From Providencia rettgeri (lineage in GTDB: Bacteria; Pseudomonadota; Gammaproteobacteria; Enterobacterales; Enterobacteriaceae), in the NCBI RefSeq assembly GCF_013255915.1, contig NZ_CP053896.1, forward strand, positions 3,162,001-3,226,000: 64,000 nucleotides of DNA, given 5' to 3'. Positions 43,324 through 52,776 of the stretch are shown here, one piece after another. A program made the position numbers and the translations under genes. A model generated the notes under the pieces. That model was not told where the DNA came from and made no database searches. It worked only from the letters and a program-made list of their open reading frames with translations. Within the stretch, counting starts at the first letter, position 1, and each line of letters opens with the position of its first letter.

Positions 43324-43791
43324 TTAATTATCTTTTCCCTTTGGTGTTCCAAGGATCGCTTGCAAATCTTGTTTTAATGAGCTCATTTGGCTTTCATATT
43401 TATCTTTGTGTTCCGCATCTTCAATCAACTGAATAATAGTTTCAGACAACGTTTTATTACGCTTCACAGCAAGATTAGACAAACGCTGCCATACTGAAAA
43501 ATTTAAATCTATTGATTTCTTACGTGTATGTGGATGCTCGGCATTGAAATGACGCTTACGCCTCGCCCGAATACTCTGTTTCATTCGGTTATCAAGCTCT
43601 GGATTCATATGCTGAGTGATCCACTTTAGTACATCAACCGGTCTATTTTCCATTTTTAGCAGCAAGTCTATAGCTTCTTTTTCTGCGCTTCTTTCTATAT
43701 AGCGGGTAATTGCTTCGCCACCTCTTGCTTTATTGACGAGGTATTCCCATTTCCAGCCACATTCAAGATTTTCAAGCTGCTGATATTTCAT
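43324..43791 (-). CDS. matP: Macrodomain Ter protein MatP
   Basis: 155 residues. Binds matS sites and organises the chromosome terminus. N-terminal four-helix part ([15 protein letters not shown]...), then the ribbon-helix-helix [20 protein letters not shown] (about 94-113) and the C-terminal coiled coil (about 130-150). Its presence places the window in or near the Ter macrodomain. Confidence 0.96.
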   Translation of the reverse strand: MKYQQLENLECGWKWEYLVNKARGGEAITRYIERSAEKEAIDLLLKMENRPVDVLKWITQHMNPELDNRMKQSIRARRKRHFNAEHPHTRKKSIDLNFSVWQRLSNLAVKRNKTLSETIIQLIEDAEHKDKYESQMSSLKQDLQAILGTPKGKDN

Positions 43792-43964
43792 AATTTTTCC
43801 TGAAGAAAATTGAACCTATTTTTATATTAGCAAGATTATAAACAAAATACTCATGCAGATATTCGATTTAGTGGAATATTCACTTTTTCAATAAAGAAGG
43901 TAAGCCTACCTTGTAAAAATAGTGTACAATCCGCCCCTATCTGTTAACAAATTAATAAAACTGC

Positions 43965-44141
43965 ATGTCCACATTTGAATACATACTCGTCATCTATGGG
44001 ATTGGCGGTGTATGCGCAATGCTATTTACCCTACTCGTAACAAAAGATCCAAACTTTTTTATGCGCCTACTGAGCGCCATACTTATTGGCTTAACTTGGC
44101 CAATGACACTACCCATTGTATTTATGTTTTCGTTATTCTAG
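43965..44141 (+). CDS. GhoT/OrtT-family small membrane toxin-like protein
   Basis: 58 residues, two membrane helices (about 5-25 and 35-57). The C-terminal RLLSAILIGLTWPMTLP and MFSLF matches the GhoT/OrtT family signature (compare LLSAFLVGITWPMSLP in E. coli GhoT, from memory). GhoT-type proteins depolarise the inner membrane and promote persistence. No GhoS-type antitoxin is nearby, so it resembles orphan OrtT. The ATG lacks a strong ribosome-binding site, suggesting low translation. Not found at this locus in E. coli. Confidence 0.8.
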   Translation: MSTFEYILVIYGIGGVCAMLFTLLVTKDPNFFMRLLSAILIGLTWPMTLPIVFMFSLF

Positions 44142-44349
44142 TCGATAATTCAACAATTATTGCTGCAAGATTGCCTATCAAAGGCTAATATAACAAGCTT
44201 GCCCATTGGGTAATGAATTAGCCTGAAATTTGTTTATAAAACAAACAATGCTATTTAGCAAATTTATTAAATAAACCTTTTTCAGGCATATACGCCCAGC
44301 TTACTGGCAGGCATTTTATTTATAACTCTATTAATAGCAGATAATTATA

Positions 44350-46086
44350 GTGATCAGTCAAGAACTAACATGGCAAGGCCTAATTCCTAACTTATCGTCA
44401 TTTCAGACGAAATTTGTATCTTCAGAAACGTTGACCCCTGCAATTTTATCAGACATTCAGCCTAGGCTATCTGATGGCATACAACATTTTGTTGATGAAT
44501 TTGCCCAAACGCGCTTTATGTTTATCAAGTCTGATGAAAGTGAGACATATCTTAGCCTTTATGCTAATGCAATTACCCCATTACTGGCAGAGATAAATAC
44601 TATTGATGGTGACTATCAATTATCTGAAGATAACCGCGTTTTCCAGTGGGAAAATGGTGTTACAAGCCGTTTTTCTTCTCGTGATAAAATCGCTTACCGT
44701 AATTGGATAGAACCCGAACAATTATTTGGCTATGTTACCCCTTCCTTGAATTTAGTCCCAGGCTTACTTCACCAAATCAATGGTGGCATATTAGTTATCG
44801 CTGCTAGCACATTAATTAATCAACCTTTAATGTGGGCTCGCCTAAAAAATATGGTTAACCGTCAACAGCTTGAATGGCTGCCTTATTCGGATAATCAACC
44901 TTTACCCATTGAAATTGAGCCACAGCCTTTAGAACTTAAAGTCATAATTGTTGGTGACCGACTCGCTCTAGAAGAATTTGAATTTACATCACCAGAGTTA
45001 TTTAGCTGCGCTATTTATGGCGAATATGAGCCTGTTATGTTCTTCGAAGATGAAGAACAATTGACCTTATGGATGCGTTATATTAAATCCATTATTGATT
45101 CCAATAAATTACCGAATATTTCTCCTGATGGATGGCTTCCTTTTATCCAACAAGCTGTACGTTACTGTGAGGATAAATTTAATCTTCCTCTTGATAATCT
45201 TTGGTTAGTTCGCTCCCTTGTAGATGCCAGCCATTACCATGTCAACCATTTGCTCACTAAAGAGTCATTTAACCAAGCTAACGAAAATCGCCAATGGCGC
45301 CATAGTTTCCTAGCAGAACGTACTCAAGATGATATTTTGCAAGAACAGATCTTTGTTAAAACCGAAGGCGAAGTTATCGGCCAAGTTAATGGTTTATCTG
45401 TTTTGCAATACCCGGGGCACCCTGACGCTATTGGTGAACCTTCTCGAATTACCTGTGTCGCCCATTTAGGTGATGGCGAATTCACTGACGTAGAACGCAA
45501 AGCAGAGTTAGGTGGTAATATCCATGCCAAAGGCATGATGATCATGCAAGCCTATTTAAATTACGAGCTTAAATTAGAGCAACCTCAACCTTTCTCAGCC
45601 TCTATCGTCTTTGAGCAATCTTATGGTGAAGTTGATGGTGATAGCGCATCACTCGCAGAGCTGTGCGCTTTAATTAGTGCATTAGCACTACAGCCTATTG
45701 ACCAGCAAATTGCTATCACTGGTGCGGTTGACCAATTTGGCTATGTCCAACCTATTGGTGGGGTGAATGAGAAAATTGAAGGTTTCTTTGATATCTGTGA
45801 AAAACGCGGGTTAACTGGCAACCAAGGTGTCATCATCCCAATGGCAAATGTCCGCCATTTATGCACCAAATCTGCTGTCGTTGAAGCCGTAAAAGAAGGC
45901 CAATTCCATATTTGGCCCGTTGAACATGTCGCCCAAGCCATTACTTTACTCACTAAACAACCTTACTTTGAACAGCAAGCTGAAGAGGAAAATGTACACC
46001 TGTTAGCTTTAATTCAAGAACGCATTAATCAAGCAAATTCACCGGATAAGGCTAGACTTCCTTGGTTCTTAAAATGGATGAGTTAA
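44350..46086 (+). CDS. lonH: Lon-like protease LonH (YcbZ)
   Basis: 578 residues, GTG start. The C-terminal Lon-type protease domain carries catalytic Ser432 (DGDSASLAE) and Lys475 (GVNEKIEG). The N-terminal part lacks a canonical Walker motif, as in the YcbZ/LonH group. Same position upstream of fabA as in E. coli. Substrates unknown. Confidence 0.93.
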   Translation: MISQELTWQGLIPNLSSFQTKFVSSETLTPAILSDIQPRLSDGIQHFVDEFAQTRFMFIKSDESETYLSLYANAITPLLAEINTIDGDYQLSEDNRVFQWENGVTSRFSSRDKIAYRNWIEPEQLFGYVTPSLNLVPGLLHQINGGILVIAASTLINQPLMWARLKNMVNRQQLEWLPYSDNQPLPIEIEPQPLELKVIIVGDRLALEEFEFTSPELFSCAIYGEYEPVMFFEDEEQLTLWMRYIKSIIDSNKLPNISPDGWLPFIQQAVRYCEDKFNLPLDNLWLVRSLVDASHYHVNHLLTKESFNQANENRQWRHSFLAERTQDDILQEQIFVKTEGEVIGQVNGLSVLQYPGHPDAIGEPSRITCVAHLGDGEFTDVERKAELGGNIHAKGMMIMQAYLNYELKLEQPQPFSASIVFEQSYGEVDGDSASLAELCALISALALQPIDQQIAITGAVDQFGYVQPIGGVNEKIEGFFDICEKRGLTGNQGVIIPMANVRHLCTKSAVVEAVKEGQFHIWPVEHVAQAITLLTKQPYFEQQAEEENVHLLALIQERINQANSPDKARLPWFLKWMS

Positions 46087-46124
46087 GTAAAGATTGCGTA
46101 AAAAATAGCAGATCGGAGTTGTTC

Positions 46125-46142
46125 AGCGTACAAGTGTAAGCT
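46125..46142 (+). promoter_or_regulatory. FabR-type palindrome upstream of fabA
   Basis: AGCGTACAAGTGTAAGCT is close to the FabR site known from E. coli fabA and fabB. GATCGGAGTTGTT just upstream (about 46111-46123) resembles half of a FadR site. Together they suggest the same unsaturated-fatty-acid control as in E. coli. Confidence 0.65.
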
Positions 46143-46182
46143 ATCCTGTACCCCTACACATAATAAAGGCTATCTTAAGAAC

Positions 46183-46701
46183 ATGGTTGATAAACGCGGA
46201 TCCTACACAAAAGATGATTTAATTGCTTCTGGTAAAGGCGAATTATTTGGAGAAAATGGTCCTCCACTGCCTTCAGGAAACATGTTGATGATGGATCGCA
46301 TCGTCAGTATGACTGAAGATGGTGGCACATTTAATAAAGGTTATGTGGAAGCTGAACTGGATATTAATCCAGACCTTTGGTTCTTTGGCTGCCACTTTAC
46401 AAACGACCCTGTCATGCCTGGCTGTTTAGGCCTAGATGCAATGTGGCAGTTAGTTGGCTTCTATCTTGGCTGGCTTGGCGGTGAAGGAAAAGGACGTGCT
46501 TTAGGCGTTGGCGAAGTTAAATTTACAGGCCAAGTCCTCCCTACTGCGAAGAAAGTCACTTACCGCATCAGCTTTAAACGCGTGATCAACCGTAAGCTGA
46601 TCATGGGGTTAGCAGACGGTGAAGTCTTAGTTGATGGTAAATTAATTTATACTGCAACAGACTTAAAAGTGGGTCTTTTTAAAGACACGAGCGCATTCTA
46701 A
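46183..46701 (+). CDS. fabA: 3-hydroxydecanoyl-ACP dehydratase/isomerase
   Basis: 172 residues. Makes and isomerises the C10 double bond that starts unsaturated fatty acid synthesis. Catalytic His71 ([10 protein letters not shown]) and Asp85 (CLGLDAMWQ) are present in the hot-dog fold. Ends with a clear terminator; convergent with rmf. Confidence 0.98.
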   Translation: MVDKRGSYTKDDLIASGKGELFGENGPPLPSGNMLMMDRIVSMTEDGGTFNKGYVEAELDINPDLWFFGCHFTNDPVMPGCLGLDAMWQLVGFYLGWLGGEGKGRALGVGEVKFTGQVLPTAKKVTYRISFKRVINRKLIMGLADGEVLVDGKLIYTATDLKVGLFKDTSAF

Positions 46702-46714
46702 GCTTTGAAATGCA

Positions 46715-46736
46715 AACCTCCGCAATGGCGGAGGTT
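46715..46736. terminator. fabA terminator
   Basis: AACCTCCGC-aat-GGCGGAGGTT-type stem 14 bp after fabA, followed by CTTAAATT. Lies between convergent fabA and rmf. Confidence 0.8.
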
Positions 46737-46831
46737 CTTAAATTGATTGATATCTTTAACTTAAAAACCCGAAAATACTCAAATAAACGAGTACAGGCTA
46801 TTTAACCTAAAAGATTAAAAGAATGTGGGGG

Positions 46832-47002
46832 TTACACTACCGCTATGGTTCGATCCTCCATCGCCTTTCGCCAACCACCTAGCCAATGCGACCGAGCATC
46901 TACTGCTTGATATGGGCACAGCTCTTTAGAGCGCCCTGCTAAACCTGCTTGATAACCTCTTGATAAAGCTCTTTCTAAACGGTCTCGCTTCTGTCTTTTC
47001 AT
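46832..47002 (-). CDS. rmf: Ribosome modulation factor
   Basis: 56 residues: MKRQKRDRLERALSRGYQAG, then GRSKELCPYQAVDARSHWLG and GWRKAMEDR. RMF dimerises 70S ribosomes into inactive 100S particles in stationary phase. Same neighbours (fabA, pqiC) and strand arrangement as E. coli. Confidence 0.96.
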   Translation of the reverse strand: MKRQKRDRLERALSRGYQAGLAGRSKELCPYQAVDARSHWLGGWRKAMEDRTIAVV

Positions 47003-47352
47003 GCCTTACTTCCCTCATCATTTAAATGGAAAAGAAAACAGCACCTACTATTTTTTAATAGGTACACTATAGAAATAGCGCCCGTTGATAAAAAAATCAA
47101 GTAAAGATTTTCATATATTTGTCATAAATAGCATAAATGTGACTTGTATGTGGCAATTAATATAATCTATTGATTTTAATCATAAATAAAAATATCCTTT
47201 TATTTATCATCATATTAGAGAACAAAAGAATTTATCATTCACTAATATATAAATTAAAAAGATATCTATATTTAATAAAAATAATAATGCACCTAAAATA
47301 TATAAACCATATATATTAAAGGTGCATTTAATATAAAATACTTAGGTAATAA
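47003..47352. other. AT-rich intergenic region between pqiC and rmf
   Basis: 350 bp without a gene. The right half is extremely AT-rich, with repeated TATATAAA-like words (47265-47330) near the pqiC stop. It should contain the rmf promoter near 47010-47090. I see no clear terminator for pqiABC. Confidence 0.5.
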
Positions 47353-47907
47353 CTAGTATTTATCTATCTCTTTCGCAATACTCTCAGCCACTTGCTGCCA
47401 GCCCATCGATAACGTACGGACCAACTCCGGGTAACCATCTTCATTTTGATCTAATTGCACATCAAAATTACGGCGGATCACGTTGTTATTATGAGAGTAA
47501 GTCCAAAAGCCTTGAACTAATACTTTACCGTCATACCGCCCATTAAAGGCCGTTAAAGTGATATCGAGCGTATCCGGCGAGTTCTGTAATGGCTGCAAAG
47601 AAACTAGTTTTTCAGGTAATGCCGCAGATAATTCTCTCACCATCGACTGCCCAAGCTGTTGTTCTAATGGGCTAGCCCATAAGTGTGTACTCGCATTGGT
47701 ATAACTGACATCTGTCGTTTGGTAAGTAATACCATTTGACGTCAATACATCCGATAACATGATGCGCTGTAACCATACTTGGCCTTTATCCATCACCTCT
47801 GCAGATTGTGTCTGAGGAGTTTTCATTGGCAATTGATAGTACTTTTTCTCAGGAGTACTACTACAAGCCGCCAATAATAAAACAAATATCGATAATAAAT
47901 ATCTCAT
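47353..47907 (-). CDS. pqiC: PqiC outer-membrane lipoprotein
   Basis: 184 residues with lipoprotein signal (LLSIFVLLLAACSS, lipidated Cys15). PqiC anchors the PqiB needle at the outer membrane for lipid transport between membranes. It overlaps the pqiB stop by one base (TAATG). Confidence 0.94.
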   Translation of the reverse strand: MRYLLSIFVLLLAACSSTPEKKYYQLPMKTPQTQSAEVMDKGQVWLQRIMLSDVLTSNGITYQTTDVSYTNASTHLWASPLEQQLGQSMVRELSAALPEKLVSLQPLQNSPDTLDITLTAFNGRYDGKVLVQGFWTYSHNNNVIRRNFDVQLDQNEDGYPELVRTLSMGWQQVAESIAKEIDKY

Positions 47908-49556
47908 TATTTTTTCACTCCTTTAGGCTCAACATCCTTCGTTGGCTCAGCTTCAAAAACTAATGCGTTACTCTTATTATTTAAAGTACGTAAAAGTGGC
48001 TGAACTTCTCTCAATACTTGGTCTAAACGCTGCATGTTATCCACCATTTTATTATAGGCTGGTGAACCAGGTTGGAAACCTTGCATTGCACGGTTCATTT
48101 CTTGCAGTGTTTTTTGCAAGTCATGAGGTAAATTTTGGAACTCTTTACTCGCCATCACTTTGTTGAGCTGTGCCAACATGGCATTAGCTTCTTTAACAAC
48201 TTTCTGCCCTTCTGCCAATGTTTGTGTGGTTTGATTAAGCATTGGTTCAATTGGCATATTGTTAATTTTATCCAACACTGCAATGACTTTTTGTTGAATT
48301 TGCGCTAACCCTGCACTGGTTGTCGGGATAATTTTATAGCCAGCAACTACAGTTGGGCCTTTATAAGGCTCTGCATTTTGCACAAAATCCAAATCAACAA
48401 ATAATGCGCCAGTTAGCAAGTTTCCTGATTTTAATGATGCCCTTAAGCCATCTTTCAAGGCTAAATTTAATTCATTTTTCAAATTAAAATTCTTACCGAC
48501 ATCTTTAGAGAAACGCTCTGGCTCAATGTGAATCAAAACCGGAATTCTAAAGTCATTATCCAGTGATTGGTCTAAACCCTCCGTATAAAAAGGCACTTGT
48601 GCAACGGTACCTAAACGAATACCACGGAACTCTACTGGCGCTCCGGGTTGCAGGCCTCGCACTGAGTCTGAGAAAAACAAAACAAAATCTTGATACTGCG
48701 TATACAAGGAATTTTGAATACTACTTTGGTTATCAAACAGTTGGAATTCAGTATTTTCCTTCACATTTGCACCTGGAACCCACCCTGTTGGAACATCAAA
48801 ACTCACACCACCGGTCAGTAATGTGGCTATTGAGCCCATTTCAACGTGAACTCCTTGGGATGACATATCAAAAGCAATGCCGCTGTCTTTCCAGAAACGT
48901 ACATTTGAACTAATCAATTTGTCATAAGGCGCATTGATAAATAATTGGTAGCGCATATCACGCTTGTTCATATCAAAGTCACTGGTTTCAACAGAACCAA
49001 CTCGGTAACCACGGAATAATACTGGGTCACCTGGGTTTAGTTGCCCTGCCTTATCGCTCACCAATACAACACGAATTCCCTTAGCATCTGGTGATGCAAG
49101 AGGCGGAGTATCCAATAAGGTGAACTCGAAATGTTCTTTTGCCGCTAACCCCGGTTGAAGCTCAATGTAAGCACCTGAAAGTAATGTGCCAAGACCAGTG
49201 ACACCATCTCGCCCAATTGTCGGTTTTACAATCCAAAACGCGGAATCGGTACGCAACAATTCCTTCATTTCATTATTCAAGCGCGCTTTTATAATCACTC
49301 GACTAAAGTTGTCATCAAGTGTCACGCTTTCCACAACGCCAATATCAACGCTGCGACTTTTAATTTTCGTTTTACCCGCTTCTATTCCTTCAGCATTGTA
49401 AGTGATTAATGTCACTTCAGGGCCTTGGTTGCTAAAGTGGTAAAATAAAACCCAAGCACCAAGCAAGAGCGTCACTATTGGGATCACCCATACAGGCGAC
49501 CAACTTTTTAGCTTGCTAATTTTGGCATTGGCCTGCGGTGTTTCTTTTTCAGTCAC
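47907..49556 (-). CDS. pqiB: PqiB, MCE-domain intermembrane transport protein
   Basis: 549 residues, GTG start overlapping the pqiA stop by 4 bp. One N-terminal membrane helix (VWVIPIVTLLLGAWVLFY), three tandem MCE domains (about 45-140, 160-250, 285-395) and a C-terminal coiled coil (about 420-530). It forms the syringe-like tunnel across the periplasm. Induced by paraquat in E. coli. Confidence 0.95.
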   Translation of the reverse strand: MTEKETPQANAKISKLKSWSPVWVIPIVTLLLGAWVLFYHFSNQGPEVTLITYNAEGIEAGKTKIKSRSVDIGVVESVTLDDNFSRVIIKARLNNEMKELLRTDSAFWIVKPTIGRDGVTGLGTLLSGAYIELQPGLAAKEHFEFTLLDTPPLASPDAKGIRVVLVSDKAGQLNPGDPVLFRGYRVGSVETSDFDMNKRDMRYQLFINAPYDKLISSNVRFWKDSGIAFDMSSQGVHVEMGSIATLLTGGVSFDVPTGWVPGANVKENTEFQLFDNQSSIQNSLYTQYQDFVLFFSDSVRGLQPGAPVEFRGIRLGTVAQVPFYTEGLDQSLDNDFRIPVLIHIEPERFSKDVGKNFNLKNELNLALKDGLRASLKSGNLLTGALFVDLDFVQNAEPYKGPTVVAGYKIIPTTSAGLAQIQQKVIAVLDKINNMPIEPMLNQTTQTLAEGQKVVKEANAMLAQLNKVMASKEFQNLPHDLQKTLQEMNRAMQGFQPGSPAYNKMVDNMQRLDQVLREVQPLLRTLNNKSNALVFEAEPTKDVEPKGVKK

Positions 49557-50827
49557 CCGATGACTCCTTCTTGTTCAACAGTATTTACTGCATTTTTTCT
49601 TTCACAGCGATCCCAAGTTAATCTAGGGTCAAAGGTCATCGCTGCAAACATTGTGAGAATAACAACCACACCAAAGAAAATAATCCCCATAGCAGGGACA
49701 ATATTCATCAACTGCCCCATTTGAACCAAAGAGGCTAAAATAGTGATAACAAATACATCTATCATTGACCAACGACCAACATATTCCACCAACTCATAAA
49801 TAAAATGCATACGATGTGGGTCACGATTACCGTACCCCTTGGAATCTAGGCAAAGCCATGCAATTCCTATCATTTTCAATGTAGGCACCATGATACTGGC
49901 CACAAAAATCACCATGGCAACAGGGTATGACCCGTCTTCCCACAACAAAATGACTCCGTCAATAATGGTCGAGTTTAATGCGGTTCCCAACGTATTTGTG
50001 GTCATCATTGGCAGTACGTTAGCAGGGATATACAACATAATTGATGTCACTAAAAGTGCCAAAGTCCATTGTAAACTTTGGTTTTTCCGTACACTACCAT
50101 GGGAGTGACAACGTGGGCATTTTGATTGTTCGGCAGGTAAAATCGCCGTACACACAAGACATAAACGTACATCTTGTTTAATACCCGTCTGGCCCACGAT
50201 TAACGGCTTATCTAATTTCGGAGCCGCTTCAATTCTGTTCCATAGCCAGTGACGATCTAAGCATTGAAAAGCCCTTACTTGCAGCATGCAGTACGCGCAA
50301 TAAGGTAAAAAACTTAACCCGATGCCAATATCGCCGTAAGCTATCAATTTAACAAAACTGACTAAGACCCCCGCTAGAAAAATCTCAGCCATACACCACG
50401 CTTTCATTTGGAACAGTATACGGGTGATCACCACTTTAATACCTTTAGGAATATGAACTTGCAACCCTAAAAGGATAATGGTGACCATGCAAAATGCAGG
50501 AATAATCAATGAAAAGAATAGAAAAAATAGTGCCAGACCGCTATAACGCGTGGTTGCTATAATTTCAATGATTTGGAATAGCGAAATTTCATTTTCAATC
50601 CCTGCGGCGCCCATCTTAACAAAAGGGAACAAGCAGGCAACAAACAGCATAATTAATGCACTGAATGCATATGCTGCCGGCTGCTTATACGGGTATCGCC
50701 ACTTTGAGACCAATGTGGTTTCGCAGCGTGGACACGTTGCCTTGCTCCCTTGTTCCAACTCAGGAACTGCAACCAACATGTCACACTGAGGACAAAGCAC
50801 ATGTTCATGAGACGCATGGTTGCACAA
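49553..50827 (-). CDS. pqiA: PqiA inner-membrane protein
   Basis: 424 residues, TTG start (MCNHASHEH... parallels the E. coli N-terminus) behind AAGGAG. Two zinc ribbons (CPQCDMLVAVPELE...CPRC and CLVCTAILPA...CPRC) and two sets of four membrane helices. Inner-membrane partner of PqiB. First gene of pqiABC, 30 bp after uup. Confidence 0.94.
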   Translation of the reverse strand: MCNHASHEHVLCPQCDMLVAVPELEQGSKATCPRCETTLVSKWRYPYKQPAAYAFSALIMLFVACLFPFVKMGAAGIENEISLFQIIEIIATTRYSGLALFFLFFSLIIPAFCMVTIILLGLQVHIPKGIKVVITRILFQMKAWCMAEIFLAGVLVSFVKLIAYGDIGIGLSFLPYCAYCMLQVRAFQCLDRHWLWNRIEAAPKLDKPLIVGQTGIKQDVRLCLVCTAILPAEQSKCPRCHSHGSVRKNQSLQWTLALLVTSIMLYIPANVLPMMTTNTLGTALNSTIIDGVILLWEDGSYPVAMVIFVASIMVPTLKMIGIAWLCLDSKGYGNRDPHRMHFIYELVEYVGRWSMIDVFVITILASLVQMGQLMNIVPAMGIIFFGVVVILTMFAAMTFDPRLTWDRCERKNAVNTVEQEGVIG

Positions 50828-50857
50828 AGTGTATTTGCTCCTTTAATTAAAACGTAA

Positions 50858-52765
50858 TTAGCCGTTTTTCAGCAATTCTAGCTCTTGCCAACGGTCAAAT
50901 GCTTGCTCTAGTTCAGCTTCTTTTGCAGCTAGCTGACTCAGCGTTTTTTCTGTTACATCATGTGGTTGATTGAAAAAATCGGCATCACCAACTTGAGTTT
51001 GCAATGTTTCAATTTCACTTTCAAGTTGTTCCAATTTTGCTGGCAATTGTTCCAATTCACGTAATAAATTATAACTGAGCTTATTTGACCGTTTTACCGC
51101 TTCTTTCGGCTTCGTTGGTTTATCTTGGCCAGTCACTTTACCTGTTTGTTCTGATTTCAAACTCACGGTTTGTGCTTTTTGTTGTTGAGCATCATAATAC
51201 CCACCAGCAAAACGGTTAATGACCCCATTACCTTCGAAGATCCAACATTCTGTCACACTGTTATCAACAAACTCTCGGTCATGGCTAACCAATAAAACCG
51301 TTCCTTGGTAACCATCAACTAGCTCTTCAAGTAACTCTAAGGTTTCGACATCAAGGTCGTTAGTCGGTTCATCGAGGATCAATAAGTTACTTGGTTTTAG
51401 GAATAAACGCGCAAGCAACAAGCGGTTACGCTCACCACCAGAAAGCGCCCTAACAGGGGTCATCGCACGTTTTGGTGGAAACATAAAGTCTTGTAAGTAG
51501 CCTAAAACATGGCGTGGCTTGCCATTGACCATGACTTCTTGTTTGCCTTCTGCCAAGTTATCCATCACGGTTTTATCTGGGTCCAATGCCGCACGGTGCT
51601 GGTCGAAATAAGCAACTTCCAACTTAGTCCCACAATGAACTCGTCCGCTATCTGCTTGTAAATCCCCTAGCATTAAGCGCAATAATGTTGTTTTACCACA
51701 ACCGTTTGGCCCAACTAGCGCGATTTTATCGCCACGTAATACTTGAGCTGAAAAATCTTTTACCAGTACTTTATTATTAATCTGGTAATTCACATTTTCC
51801 ATTTCGAACACAATTTTGCCAGAACGGGCTACTTCACCCACTTGCATTTTCGCTGTGCCCATCACTTCACGACGCTCTGAACGCTCTACGCGTAGCGCTT
51901 TCAGCGCACGAACACGACCTTCGTTACGAGTACGTCGCGCTTTAATACCTTGGCGGATCCACGTCTCTTCTTGGGCTAATTTACGGTCGAATTCTGCATT
52001 TTGCATCTCTTCAACACGCAAAGCTTCTTCTTTATTCACCAAGTAGTCATCATAATTACCCGGCCAAGAAGACAGCTGCCCACGGTCTAAATCAATAATA
52101 CGTGTTGCCATATTACGGATAAACGAACGGTCATGGGAGATAAATACGATGCTGCCTTGGAAATCTTTTAAGAAGTTTTCCAGCCAAAGAATTGTTTCTA
52201 TATCTAAGTGGTTGGTTGGCTCATCTAAAAATAGTACTCGTGGGTTACTCACTAACGCACGGCCCAAAGCGGCTTTACGAAGCCACCCCCCTGATAATGA
52301 AGACAGTTCTGCATCCGCAGGTAAACCGAGTTTTTTCAGCACATCACTGATACGAGAGTCCAGCAACCATAAATTGCGGTTATCTAACACCTCTTGCAAT
52401 TCAGCCAATTTATTTAGATTTTTTTCACTCGGGTCGGTTTCGACCTCTTTTGCAACATGGTGATAATCTTTGAGGTACTGAGCCTGTTCTGCAACACCTT
52501 CAGCCACAAAATCAAAAATAGTGCCTTCAATATTACGCGGTGGGTCTTGCTGCAAGCGTGCAACAACTAAATCTTGCTCATAAACCAATTGGCCATCATC
52601 TAACGGCTGTTCTTTCGTTAACACACGCATTAACGTTGATTTACCCGCACCATTGCGACCAACCAAACATACACGTTCGTTATCTTCGATATGAATTTCG
52701 GTATTATCCAGTAATGGGGCATCACTAAACGAAAGGTATGCACCCGACAAATTAATTAAAGCCAT
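50858..52765 (-). CDS. uup: ABC-F ATPase Uup
   Basis: 635 residues with two ABC domains: Walker A GRNGAGKST and GPNGCGKTT, signatures LSGGWLRKA and LSGGERNRL, plus a C-terminal coiled coil (about 560-630). Soluble ABC-F protein acting on ribosomes and affecting precise transposon excision. Lies between rlmKL and pqiA on the same strand. Confidence 0.96.
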   Translation of the reverse strand: MALINLSGAYLSFSDAPLLDNTEIHIEDNERVCLVGRNGAGKSTLMRVLTKEQPLDDGQLVYEQDLVVARLQQDPPRNIEGTIFDFVAEGVAEQAQYLKDYHHVAKEVETDPSEKNLNKLAELQEVLDNRNLWLLDSRISDVLKKLGLPADAELSSLSGGWLRKAALGRALVSNPRVLFLDEPTNHLDIETILWLENFLKDFQGSIVFISHDRSFIRNMATRIIDLDRGQLSSWPGNYDDYLVNKEEALRVEEMQNAEFDRKLAQEETWIRQGIKARRTRNEGRVRALKALRVERSERREVMGTAKMQVGEVARSGKIVFEMENVNYQINNKVLVKDFSAQVLRGDKIALVGPNGCGKTTLLRLMLGDLQADSGRVHCGTKLEVAYFDQHRAALDPDKTVMDNLAEGKQEVMVNGKPRHVLGYLQDFMFPPKRAMTPVRALSGGERNRLLLARLFLKPSNLLILDEPTNDLDVETLELLEELVDGYQGTVLLVSHDREFVDNSVTECWIFEGNGVINRFAGGYYDAQQQKAQTVSLKSEQTGKVTGQDKPTKPKEAVKRSNKLSYNLLRELEQLPAKLEQLESEIETLQTQVGDADFFNQPHDVTEKTLSQLAAKEAELEQAFDRWQELELLKNG

Positions 52766-52776
52766 TGATTCTATCC

